In this document: one piece after another, positions 24,740 through 32,126 of the stretch | How the letters are laid out: each line of letters starts with the position of its first letter | Position numbering within the stretch: position 1 is the stretch's first letter | Assembly (NCBI GenBank): GCA_944387205.1 | Contig: CALXDZ010000009.1 | Coordinates: 1 to 40,615 of the forward strand | Origin: an uncultured Oscillospiraceae bacterium | Lineage (GTDB): Bacteria > Bacillota > Clostridia > Oscillospirales > Oscillospiraceae | DNA length: 40,615 nucleotides | Direction: 5' to 3' | Made by a program: the position numbers and the translations under genes | The notes under the pieces: model-generated | Told to the model about the DNA's origin: nothing | Database searches by the model: none | The model's input: only the letters and a program-made list of their open reading frames with translations

Positions 24740-24962
24740 GAAGTAAATTTCAGGAAATGCGGCCGTTTTATAGGCCGGAATGGCTAGAGAACATCCGCTG
24801 TGCCCGCCTTGGAGCGGACGCGGCATACAACGCCGGTTCAGGGACTGTTCCATATGCCCCTGCTTACAATCACCACATTGCAGCAGGGTCAGAGAGAAAG
24901 GGTCTCAACCGGCGTTTCCTGTTTTTGTACCCCCCTCTGTTTTTGACGAAAGGAGTGCCGCT
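24740..24962 (+). promoter_or_regulatory. Structured 5' leader of the Mrp operon, possible cis-regulatory RNA
   Basis: The leader can form: CGGCC/GGCCG (24760-24764 with 24773-24777); TCCGCT/AGCGGA (24794-24799 with 24813-24818); and a long-range 10-bp stem AACGCCGGTT/AACCGGCGTT (24829-24838 with 24907-24916). Inside that stem sits CCCTGCT/AGCAGGG plus CAAT/ATTG (24858-24888). The long stem is followed by TTCCTGTTTTTG, which could act as a transcription stop. Long leader, ordered pairing and a downstream T tract suggest a riboswitch or attenuator controlling a Na+ extrusion complex. I could not match it from memory to the known Na+ riboswitch classes or to a T-box. Pairings were found by eye without energy calculation. 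Confidence 0.5.
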
Positions 24963-25421
24963 GTGTTTTTGATTTTTCTGCTGGTCTGGGTTGTGCTCTG
25001 CGGCCATGTGAGCGTGGAGACAGCGGTGCAGGGCGTGCTGGTTTCCGGATTGCTGACGCTGTTTTGCTATCGCGTTCTGGGGTACAGCCTGAGTAAAGAC
25101 CGTTTCTTTTTGCGGCATCTGGGCCGGGAAATGCGGTACTTTGCCTACCTGGTCAAGGAGATCGTCCACGCCGCACTGGTCATCATGCGCATCATCTATA
25201 CCGGCGGGCGGGAGATGGAGCCCCGGCTCATCTATTTCCACAACGACCTGCGCACACCGGCGGCCAGTTCCATCCTGGCCAACTCCATTACACTGACCGC
25301 CGGTACCATCACTGTGGCCATCCGCGGCGGGCAGTTTTGCGTCCACACCCTGGACCGGTCCCTGGCTGAGGGCATCGAGGACAGTTCCTTTGCCCAGCGC
25401 CTGCGGCAGATGGAGGAATAA
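24963..25421 (+). CDS. mrpE: Mrp Na+/H+ antiporter subunit E
   Basis: 152 residues, near the usual MrpE/MnhE length. N-terminal hydrophobic helices are followed by RYFAYLVKEIVHAALVIMRIIYTGG and the conserved soluble part ILANSITLTAGTITVAI. MrpE is an accessory subunit of the membrane Mrp complex, which exchanges internal Na+ for external H+. Start: GTG 24963 with AAGGAG 7 nt upstream. The frame stays open for 61 codons before it, but that segment is the leader RNA and lacks a ribosome site. First gene of a ten-gene operon. Confidence 0.9.
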   Translation: MFLIFLLVWVVLCGHVSVETAVQGVLVSGLLTLFCYRVLGYSLSKDRFFLRHLGREMRYFAYLVKEIVHAALVIMRIIYTGGREMEPRLIYFHNDLRTPAASSILANSITLTAGTITVAIRGGQFCVHTLDRSLAEGIEDSSFAQRLRQMEE

Positions 25422-25423
25422 GG

Positions 25424-25753
25424 ATGGAGAGTGTGAAGTATTGGGGTTTGATGGGCAGTGTCATTGCACTGACGGTACTGATGCTCATCACCCTGGTCCG
25501 CTCTATTGTGGGGCCCCGGTTCACGGACCGGGTGGTGGCCGTGAATATGATCAACACCATGGTCCTGGCGGTCATTGCGATCCTGGGTGTTGTGCTGGAA
25601 GAGGACTTTTTGGTGGACATCGCGCTGGTCTATGCGCTTTTGAGCTTTTTGTCCGTGGTCATTCTGGCCAAGCTGGTTATTGACCGGCGCAACCGCCAGC
25701 TGGAGCGGGAAAAACGGGAGAAGGGAGTGCATCTGAACGATGAGTGTGATTGA
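25424..25753 (+). CDS. mrpF: Mrp antiporter subunit F
   Basis: 109 residues with three membrane helices. Typical MrpF/MnhF text is RSIVGPRFTDRVVAVNMINTMVL followed by DIALVYALLSFLSVVIL. The charged C-terminal tail is somewhat longer than usual. It starts 3 nt after mrpE and overlaps mrpG by 14 nt. Confidence 0.9.
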   Translation: MESVKYWGLMGSVIALTVLMLITLVRSIVGPRFTDRVVAVNMINTMVLAVIAILGVVLEEDFLVDIALVYALLSFLSVVILAKLVIDRRNRQLEREKREKGVHLNDECD

Positions 25754-26069
25754 AACCATCTGTGACGGCCTGGGCCTTTGCTGCGTGCTCTTTGGCGTGT
25801 TTATCTTCCTGACCTCGGTGATCGGCATTTTCCGGTTCCGCTATGTGCTCAATCGGATGCATGCCGCCGCGCTGTGTGACGCCTTCGGCGTGTTCATGGT
25901 GCTCATCGGCCTTATTTTGCTGCGGGGCGTATCTATGACCGCGGTGAAGCTGGTGCTGATCCTGGTATTTTTGTGGATGACCTCTCCGGTGGCCACCCAT
26001 CTGATTGCCGAGATGGAGGTCATGACCCACCCGGGCATCGAAAAGGAATGCGAGGTGGAGAAACGATGA
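25740..26069 (+). CDS. mrpG: Mrp antiporter subunit G
   Basis: 109 residues, three membrane helices. FLTSVIGIFRFRYVLNRMHAAALCDAFG matches the MrpG/MnhG core (family pattern with R-x-P/R-D-x-x-x-R-x-H-A). ATG lies inside the end of mrpF, and its own stop overlaps the next ATG by 4 nt, so translation is likely coupled. Confidence 0.9.
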   Translation: MSVIETICDGLGLCCVLFGVFIFLTSVIGIFRFRYVLNRMHAAALCDAFGVFMVLIGLILLRGVSMTAVKLVLILVFLWMTSPVATHLIAEMEVMTHPGIEKECEVEKR

Positions 26070-26317
26070 CCCTTCTGGAGGATATTTTGCTGCTGGGCCT
26101 GATCGTGACGGCGGTGGCTGCGCCCCTTTGTAAGCGGCTGATGGCCACGGTCATCGTGTATATGTCCTTCGGATTGCTGATGGCGGTGCTGTGGGTACTG
26201 CTGGAGTCGCCGGATCTTGCCGTGACGGAGGCCGCTGTGGGTGTGGGAGTGACCACGATTTTGTTCTTCCTGACCCTGCGGCGGATCCATGAGCTGAAAG
26301 GAACCAAGGATGAGTAA
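26066..26317 (+). CDS. DUF4040 subunit (detached part of MrpA, MbhD-like)
   Basis: 83 residues, three membrane helices. SPDLAVTEAAVGVGVTTILFFLTLRRI is the DUF4040/MbhD signature. In Bacillus-type Mrp complexes this stretch is part of the C-terminal region of the large MrpA; here it is a separate gene, as in membrane-bound hydrogenase-type clusters. ATG 26066 overlaps the mrpG stop. It also overlaps the next gene by 8 nt. Confidence 0.85.
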   Translation: MTLLEDILLLGLIVTAVAAPLCKRLMATVIVYMSFGLLMAVLWVLLESPDLAVTEAAVGVGVTTILFFLTLRRIHELKGTKDE

Positions 26318-27209
26318 GAAGGAAAGCGCCTGGACCCGATTTGCCGCCTGGGTCAACGGCGAGCATGAACCGGCGGAGAGCCGCCTGTTCTCCATGGGCA
26401 TGGGGCCCCGGAAGGAGCGCCGGCCGGAGATCACACTGCCCAAGCGGGAGGAAAAACAGCGGCTCCACGGCTTTTTGTCCTGGTACCCTGTGGCCTCTGC
26501 GGTGATCGGGGTGATTTTGGTGGGGATCCTGCTGGCCACAGTGCTGGCAATGCCCTCCTTCGGCCAGGTGGAAAACCCCACCAACAATGAGGTCCCTGCC
26601 CATTATCTCCAGCATACCCGGGAGGAGACTGGCGCCTCCAACGCGGTGGCGGGCATGATCCTCAACTACCGAGGCTTTGATACCTTCGGGGAGTCCTGCG
26701 TGCTGTTCCTGGCGGTGAGCTGTGTGTTCATCCTGCTGCTGCGGGATGAGAACAACACCAGCCAGAAGGACTTGGAGCAGGCCCAGCGCCGGGAACAGCG
26801 GCGCAAGCGGCGTCAGGATGTGATCTTGCAGGAGGCTGCCCGGCTGCTCTCCCCCTTTATCCTGCTCTTCGGGGCCTATATGCTTCTGGGCGGGCACCAC
26901 TCTCCCGGCGGCGGCTTTTCCGGCGGAGCGGTGCTGGGCGGGGCACTGATCCTGTATGCCTCCGCCTTTGGACAGGATGCCATCCGCCGCTTTTTCAACG
27001 AGAAGGTCTATAACACGGTGCGGGTCATCGGACTGATGCTCTACGCCGTACTGTTCGGATATTACATCTTCACCGGCGCCAATGGCCTGGAGAACCACAT
27101 CCCCCTGGACTACGGCGGATTGATCTTACCCATCGACATCGCCGTGGGCCTGGTGGTGGCGTGTACCATGTATGGGTTTTACGCCATGTTCACCCGGGGA
27201 GAGCTGTGA
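26310..27209 (+). CDS. mrpB: Fused MbhE-like and MrpB (MnhB) subunit
   Basis: 299 residues. An N-terminal cytoplasmic basic segment (1-53) and a helix at about 58-80 lead to YRGFDTFGESCVLFLAVSCVFILLL (120-144), the MbhE-type end of MrpA. A charged linker (145-175) leads to a MnhB domain: RLLSPFILLFGAYMLLGGHHSPGGGFSGGAV and the following helices. So the last part of a conventional MrpA has moved onto MrpB. The GGHHSPGGGFSGG loop is a conserved feature of MrpB. Start ATG 26310 overlaps the DUF4040 gene. Confidence 0.88.
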   Translation: MSKKESAWTRFAAWVNGEHEPAESRLFSMGMGPRKERRPEITLPKREEKQRLHGFLSWYPVASAVIGVILVGILLATVLAMPSFGQVENPTNNEVPAHYLQHTREETGASNAVAGMILNYRGFDTFGESCVLFLAVSCVFILLLRDENNTSQKDLEQAQRREQRRKRRQDVILQEAARLLSPFILLFGAYMLLGGHHSPGGGFSGGAVLGGALILYASAFGQDAIRRFFNEKVYNTVRVIGLMLYAVLFGYYIFTGANGLENHIPLDYGGLILPIDIAVGLVVACTMYGFYAMFTRGEL

Positions 27210-27248
27210 AACCAAGGCCCTGACCGGGGCATGAAAGGAGGGATCGGC

Positions 27249-27629
27249 GTGGACCTGATCCAGCGTATCCTGGAAAACCGCTTTTCCGTGACGGCGGTGA
27301 TCCTCTTCGGCATCGGCTTTGCCAACCTGATGCTCCAGTATAACCTGGTGAAAAAGGTGGTGGGCTTCAATATTATGGACAGCGCCGTGTTTTTGCTGCT
27401 GGCCTCTCAGGGCTACATCGAGGGGGCCATGCCGCCCATCGTGGCCGAGGGCGCGGTGGAGGCCACGGCCTATATCAACCCCATCCCCAGCGGCCTGGTC
27501 CTGACGGGCATTGTGGTCTCGGTCAGCGTCTCCGCCTTTTCTCTTGCACTGATCCAGCGGATCTACCATAAGTACGGCACGGTGGATCTGCGGGAGCTGG
27601 TGATGCGGACGGAAAAGGAGGAGGACTGA
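27249..27629 (+). CDS. mrpC: Mrp antiporter subunit C (NuoK-like)
   Basis: 126 residues, three membrane helices, with the NuoK/MrpC text FANLMLQYNLVKKVVGFNIMDSAVFLLL and, near the end, NPIPSGLVLTGIVVSVSVSAFSLAL, matching the MrpC region that reads DPLPQALVLTAIVI in relatives. Start: GTG 27249 with AAAGGAGGG upstream; the ATG at 27231 would place the ribosome site inside the gene. Its TGA overlaps the next ATG by one base. Confidence 0.88.
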   Translation: MDLIQRILENRFSVTAVILFGIGFANLMLQYNLVKKVVGFNIMDSAVFLLLASQGYIEGAMPPIVAEGAVEATAYINPIPSGLVLTGIVVSVSVSAFSLALIQRIYHKYGTVDLRELVMRTEKEED

Positions 27630-29128
27630 TGCGGCCTTTCGTGGAGAATTTCCCCTTCTTTTCCATCTTTTTGGTAATGGTGACAGGCATTTTGCTCTCC
27701 GTGGTGCGCAGCGGCCGACTGGCCATGCGTATCAGTGTGGCGGTGGCGCTCATTGCGGCGGTGCTGTCGGCCCAGGTTTTGGCCTATACGGTGGGAGGAG
27801 ACCTGAGCTTTACCTATGTCATGGGCAAATATGCCGCGCCTTTGGGCAATGAGATCAAGGCTGGTCCGCTGCAGGCCATCCTGGCCCTGACCTTCTGCGT
27901 GGGCATGGCTATCTCCCTGCTGGGGGGCAGCCGGGACCTGGAGCGGGACGTGCTGCCCCGGAAGCAGAACCTCTATTTCGTCATGAGCAATCTGACGCTG
28001 GCCTCGCTGCTGGCACTGACCTATACCAATGACCTTTTTACCGGCTATGTGTTCATTGAGATCAGCACCATTGCTGCCTGTGCCCTGGTGATGGCCCGGG
28101 ACACCGGTCCCAATATGATCGCCACCATTCGCTATCTTTTCCTCAGCCTTATGGGCTCGGGACTCTTCCTCATCGGCGTGGCTATTCTCTATTCCGTCAC
28201 AGGCCACCTGCTCATGCCCCAGATCCACGATGAGTTCCGCCTTCTGGCGGCCACCGGGCAGTATGCCCTGCCACTGACCGTGTCGGTGGGCCTGATCACT
28301 GTGGGCCTTGGCGTCAAGAGCGCCATGTTCCCCTTCCATCTGTGGCTGCCCGACGCTCACGGCTCCGCTACCACTGCCTCCAGCGCCATTTTGTCCGGCC
28401 TGGTGCTCAAGGGCTACATTGTGCTGATGCTGACGCTGATGGTGCGGGTGTTTACCCTGGAGCTGGTGCTGAAAACTCGGATCAACGACGTTTTGCTGGT
28501 GGCAGGTGTTCTGGGCATGGTCATGGGCTCTGTCCGTGCCATCCAGCAGACCCATATCAAGCGGATGCTGGCCTACTCCTCAGTGGCCCAGATCGGCTAC
28601 ATCTTCATGGGCTTCGGCCTGGGGACCGAGGTGGGTGTGGTGGCCTCCTGCCTCCACATTCTGGTCCATGCCTGCTCCAAGCCCATGCTGTTTTGCTGCG
28701 CCGGCAAGCTGGGCGATGCTGCCGGCCACCACAAGAATCTGAAAAACCTTCGGGGCAGCGCCTATCGCTCCCCTCTGGCCGGCGTGGGCTTTACTGTAGG
28801 GGCTCTGTCCATGATCGGTATCCCTCTGCTGGGCGGCTTTACCTCCAAGCTCTACTTTGCCAGCGCCAGCCTTCATACCTCTGACCGTACAGCCGTTATT
28901 TTGCTGGTACTGGCGGTCAGCACGGTTCTCAACGCGCTGTACTATGTGCCGGCTGTGCTGGCTATCTGGTCCCCGGGCAGCGAGGAAAAGCTGGCCGGAC
29001 TGCCGCCCATGGAGCCGGACTGGGGCTTCCGGGTATCCACATTGGTGTCCATTGCGGCAATATTTGCCCTGGGCATCCTCTATGATCCGGCCATCAATAT
29101 CATTGAGGCGGGCATCCGGCTCATGTAA
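27629..29128 (+). CDS. Antiporter-like subunit 1 (MrpD/NuoN-M-like)
   Basis: 499 residues, about 14 membrane helices, Proton_antipo_M family. The TM5 glutamate is at E144 (FTGYVFIEISTIAA) and the TM7 lysine at K230 (VGLGVKSAMFPFHLWLPDAH), the ion-translocation pair of complex I antiporter subunits. HIKRMLAYSSVAQIGYIFMG (TM10 region) and GVGFTVGALSMIGIPLLGGF are also conserved. It is the likely MrpD or one of its copies. No large insertion or missing key residue was seen. Confidence 0.88.
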   Translation: MRPFVENFPFFSIFLVMVTGILLSVVRSGRLAMRISVAVALIAAVLSAQVLAYTVGGDLSFTYVMGKYAAPLGNEIKAGPLQAILALTFCVGMAISLLGGSRDLERDVLPRKQNLYFVMSNLTLASLLALTYTNDLFTGYVFIEISTIAACALVMARDTGPNMIATIRYLFLSLMGSGLFLIGVAILYSVTGHLLMPQIHDEFRLLAATGQYALPLTVSVGLITVGLGVKSAMFPFHLWLPDAHGSATTASSAILSGLVLKGYIVLMLTLMVRVFTLELVLKTRINDVLLVAGVLGMVMGSVRAIQQTHIKRMLAYSSVAQIGYIFMGFGLGTEVGVVASCLHILVHACSKPMLFCCAGKLGDAAGHHKNLKNLRGSAYRSPLAGVGFTVGALSMIGIPLLGGFTSKLYFASASLHTSDRTAVILLVLAVSTVLNALYYVPAVLAIWSPGSEEKLAGLPPMEPDWGFRVSTLVSIAAIFALGILYDPAINIIEAGIRLM

Positions 29129-29162
29129 ACTTCTCATTCTGCCAGAAACGAGGTGATGCTCC

Positions 29163-30608
29163 TTGCTGCTTGCGCTTCCGGTTTTGCTGCCTTTGCTGGG
29201 CGGCGTGGCGGTATTTTTCCAAAAAGAAGAGAAGAGACGCAACCACCTGGCTGTGGCTACGGTGCTGGCTACGGCGCTGTGCGCAGTGCTGGTGTGCCTG
29301 CTGCCGGAGCGCAGCCTGGAGGTGCTGACTATCGACCAGGGGCTCACCGTGGCCTTCCGCTCCGACACTGTGAGCCGGCTTTTCCTGCTGCTGGACTGCG
29401 GTATCTGGACCGCTGCCGTATTCTTTGCCTTCCCCTATCTGCGCCACGCTGGGAAGCAAAGCCAGTTCCTGGGCTTTTTCCTGGTGACATTGGGGATTCT
29501 GGCAGGCCTGGCCCTGGCGGACAGCTTCATCACTCTCTACCTCTTTTTTGAACTCATGACGCTGCTGACGGTACCTCTGGTCATCCACGACGGCACCGAG
29601 GGCTCCCGCCGGGCGGGCGTGAAGTATATGGGCTATTCCGTGTTCGGCGCGGGTTTGGCCCTGGCGGGCTTTTTCCTGGTGTTCCCCTGCCTGGCTTCCA
29701 CCAGCTTCACCGCCGGCGGCGCCCTGGACCCAGGAGCGGTGGAGGAGCACCGGACCCTGCTGCTGACGGCCTATGGACTGATGTTTGTGGGCTTTGGCTG
29801 CAAGGCGGGCCTGCTGCCCATGCAGTCCTGGCTCACTGCGGCCCATCCGGTGGCCCCGGCCCCTGCCTCCGCTGTCCTCTCCGGCATCATCACCAAGGGT
29901 GGTGTGCTGGCTATCCTGCGGGCCACCTATTACCTCTTCGGCCCGGAACTGATCCAGGGCACGGAGCTGCAGCTGGTGCTCCTTGTGCTGACCCTCCTGA
30001 CCATCTTTGTGGGCTCCATGCTGGCCTTTAAGGAGCAGCTCCTGAAAAAGCGCCTGGCCTATTCCACGGTCAGCCAGGTGTCCTATGTGCTCTTCGGCAT
30101 TCTGCTCCTCTCTGACGATGGCCTCCGGGGCGCACTGCTGCAGGTGGTGTTCCACGCGGTGGCTAAGGATGCGCTGTTCCTGGCTGCCGGTGCTATCATC
30201 GTGGCTACCAGCTGCACCCGGGTGGAGCAGCTGGTGGGCATCGGCAAGCGGATGCCTGTCACCACCTGGTGCTTTGCTCTGGCCTCGCTGTCTCTGGTGG
30301 GTATCCCTCCTTTGTGCGGCTTTGTCAGCAAGTGGTATCTGGCGGTGGGCGCCCTGGAGGACTATGGCGCTCTGGGCATCTGGGGCGCAGCAATCCTGCT
30401 GCTCTCTGCCCTGTTGACGGCGGGCTATCTGCTGCCCATCGTCACCCGTGGCTTCTTCCCTGGACAGGACTATATTGCCGAGCGTCGGGAGGTGGGACGG
30501 TCCATGCTGGTGCCCATGCTGGTGCTGGCGGCACTGACGCTGGTGCTGGGTCTGTTCCCCGGCGGTGTGCTGCGGTGGGTGGACGGATTGCTGCCTGCCC
30601 TGCTGTAA
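29163..30608 (+). CDS. Antiporter-like subunit 2 (NuoM/N-like)
   Basis: 481 residues, about 13-14 membrane helices. E130 (LYLFFELMTLLTVPLVIHD) and K214 (FGCKAGLLPMQSWL) are present; AAHPVAPAPASAVLSGIITKGGV is the typical TM7-8 loop. TTG start 29163: GAGGTGAT stands about 6 nt before it and no ATG/GTG is in frame nearby. 34 nt separate it from the previous gene. Probably a third ion-conducting module of the complex. Confidence 0.85.
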   Translation: MLLALPVLLPLLGGVAVFFQKEEKRRNHLAVATVLATALCAVLVCLLPERSLEVLTIDQGLTVAFRSDTVSRLFLLLDCGIWTAAVFFAFPYLRHAGKQSQFLGFFLVTLGILAGLALADSFITLYLFFELMTLLTVPLVIHDGTEGSRRAGVKYMGYSVFGAGLALAGFFLVFPCLASTSFTAGGALDPGAVEEHRTLLLTAYGLMFVGFGCKAGLLPMQSWLTAAHPVAPAPASAVLSGIITKGGVLAILRATYYLFGPELIQGTELQLVLLVLTLLTIFVGSMLAFKEQLLKKRLAYSTVSQVSYVLFGILLLSDDGLRGALLQVVFHAVAKDALFLAAGAIIVATSCTRVEQLVGIGKRMPVTTWCFALASLSLVGIPPLCGFVSKWYLAVGALEDYGALGIWGAAILLLSALLTAGYLLPIVTRGFFPGQDYIAERREVGRSMLVPMLVLAALTLVLGLFPGGVLRWVDGLLPALL

Positions 30609-30631
30609 AATCGGTGAAAGGAGGTGTTCCC

Positions 30632-32113
30632 ATGCATTTATTGCCCAATTTGTGTATTATATTACCCATTCTGGCAGGTGCCGGCCTGTTGGTCTGGCGA
30701 CCGGAAAGCCGCAAGGTCCGCCAGTGGTATGTGATGGGTATTACTCTGCTCAATTCTGTTCTGGCCCTTGCCTCCATTGCCATGGCCTGGCAGAAGGGGG
30801 TGGACGCTACCCGCAGTTTGCTGATCCAGTTTGGAGGGAACCTCTCCATTTCCCTGGCCATCGACGGACCATCTATGGTATTCGGCATCATTATTGCCGT
30901 GCTTTGGCCGGTGACGGTGCTCTACTCCTTCGAGTATATGAAGCACGAGGGGGGCGAAAACCGCTTCTTCAGTTTCCTGACCATGAGCTATGGTGTGGTG
31001 CTGGGTGTGGCCTTTGCCGAGGACTTTTTGAGCCTGTATCTCTTTTATGAGCTGCTCACCCTGGCTACATTGCCTATGGTGATGCATGGGATGGACCGCA
31101 AGGCACGCTACGCCGGCAAGAAGTATCTGATCTACTCCCTGTCCGGTGCCGCCTTTGCTTTCATCGGCATCGTGTTTTTGATGCACTATGGCACTACGCT
31201 GAACTTCACTTACGGCGGCGTGCTGAATCCTGAACTGACGGCGGGCAATGAGCGAGTGCTGCTGGACGTGTTTGTCCTGGCCTTTTTGGGCTTCGGCGTC
31301 AAGGCGGCGGTATTTCCGCTCCACGGCTGGCTGCCCGACGCCTCGGTGGCGCCCACGCCGGTGTCCGCTCTGCTCCATGCGGTGGCGGTGGTCAAGTCCG
31401 GCGTCTTTGCCATTTTGCGCCTGATCTACTACGGCTTCGGCGCTGACTTCCTCCGGGGCACTTTTGCCCAGAGCATTGTGATGATCTTTACCATCGTTAC
31501 CATTGTCTACGGCTCGGCCAAGGCGCTGCAGATGTCCCATTTCAAGCGCCGCCTTGCCTATTCCACCGTCAGCAATCTCTCCTATATCCTCTTCTCCTTC
31601 ACCCTTATGACCCCGGCGGGGATGACCGGAGGACTGATCCATATGGTGTTCCATGCACTCATCAAGATCACCCTCTTTTTCTGCGCCGGCGCGGTGCTCT
31701 ACAAGACGGAGAAGGAGTATGTCTACGAGCTGGAGGGCTTTGGCAAGGCCATGCCCATCACCTTTGCCGCCTTTACCGTGGCAGCCTTCGCCCTGTCCGG
31801 CGTGCCGCCGCTGGGAGGCTTTGCGGGCAAGTGGTGTATCGCCTCCGCGGCGGCGGAGGTGGGGACGCCCCTTTCCTATGTGGGCATCGGGGCTTTGATT
31901 CTCTCCACGTTGCTGACCACACTTTATATGATGACCATCGTCATCCGGGCCTACTTCCCCATGGGCGAGGACCGGGATCTCACCGCCGTCCGGGACCCCA
32001 ACGGCAATATGACCGGGCCGCTGCTGTTTTTGACCGCGGTGGCTACGGTGCTGGCGCTGAGCTCAGCGCCGCTCATCGCGTTTGTGCGGAATGTCTCCGC
32101 CGGCCTTTTGTGA
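30632..32113 (+). CDS. Antiporter-like subunit 3 (MrpA/NuoL-like core)
   Basis: 493 residues. E140 (LYLFYELLTLATLPMVMH) and K224 (GFGVKAAVFPLHGWLPDAS) are present, followed by APTPVSALLHAVAVVKSGVF. The S-A-L-L-H-A-x-x-x-V-K-[SA]-G pattern is the one found in NuoL and MrpA, so this is the best candidate for the MrpA antiporter core, lacking the C-terminal DUF4040/MbhE region that is encoded upstream. Start ATG 30632 with AAAGGAGG. Confidence 0.88.
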   Translation: MHLLPNLCIILPILAGAGLLVWRPESRKVRQWYVMGITLLNSVLALASIAMAWQKGVDATRSLLIQFGGNLSISLAIDGPSMVFGIIIAVLWPVTVLYSFEYMKHEGGENRFFSFLTMSYGVVLGVAFAEDFLSLYLFYELLTLATLPMVMHGMDRKARYAGKKYLIYSLSGAAFAFIGIVFLMHYGTTLNFTYGGVLNPELTAGNERVLLDVFVLAFLGFGVKAAVFPLHGWLPDASVAPTPVSALLHAVAVVKSGVFAILRLIYYGFGADFLRGTFAQSIVMIFTIVTIVYGSAKALQMSHFKRRLAYSTVSNLSYILFSFTLMTPAGMTGGLIHMVFHALIKITLFFCAGAVLYKTEKEYVYELEGFGKAMPITFAAFTVAAFALSGVPPLGGFAGKWCIASAAAEVGTPLSYVGIGALILSTLLTTLYMMTIVIRAYFPMGEDRDLTAVRDPNGNMTGPLLFLTAVATVLALSSAPLIAFVRNVSAGLL

Positions 32114-32126
32114 GAAGGGAGGAACC

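Noticed and set aside
24780..24962. In-frame N-terminal extension of mrpE
   Set aside because: No ribosome site at the upstream ATG, the peptide is unlike any MrpE N-terminus, and the segment forms the paired leader. The GTG at 24963 has a good site.
24740..24962. T-box or a named Na+ riboswitch
   Set aside because: No T-box sequence (AGGGTGGNACCGCG) is present, and I could not confirm the consensus of known Na+ riboswitch classes, so only a generic structured leader is claimed.
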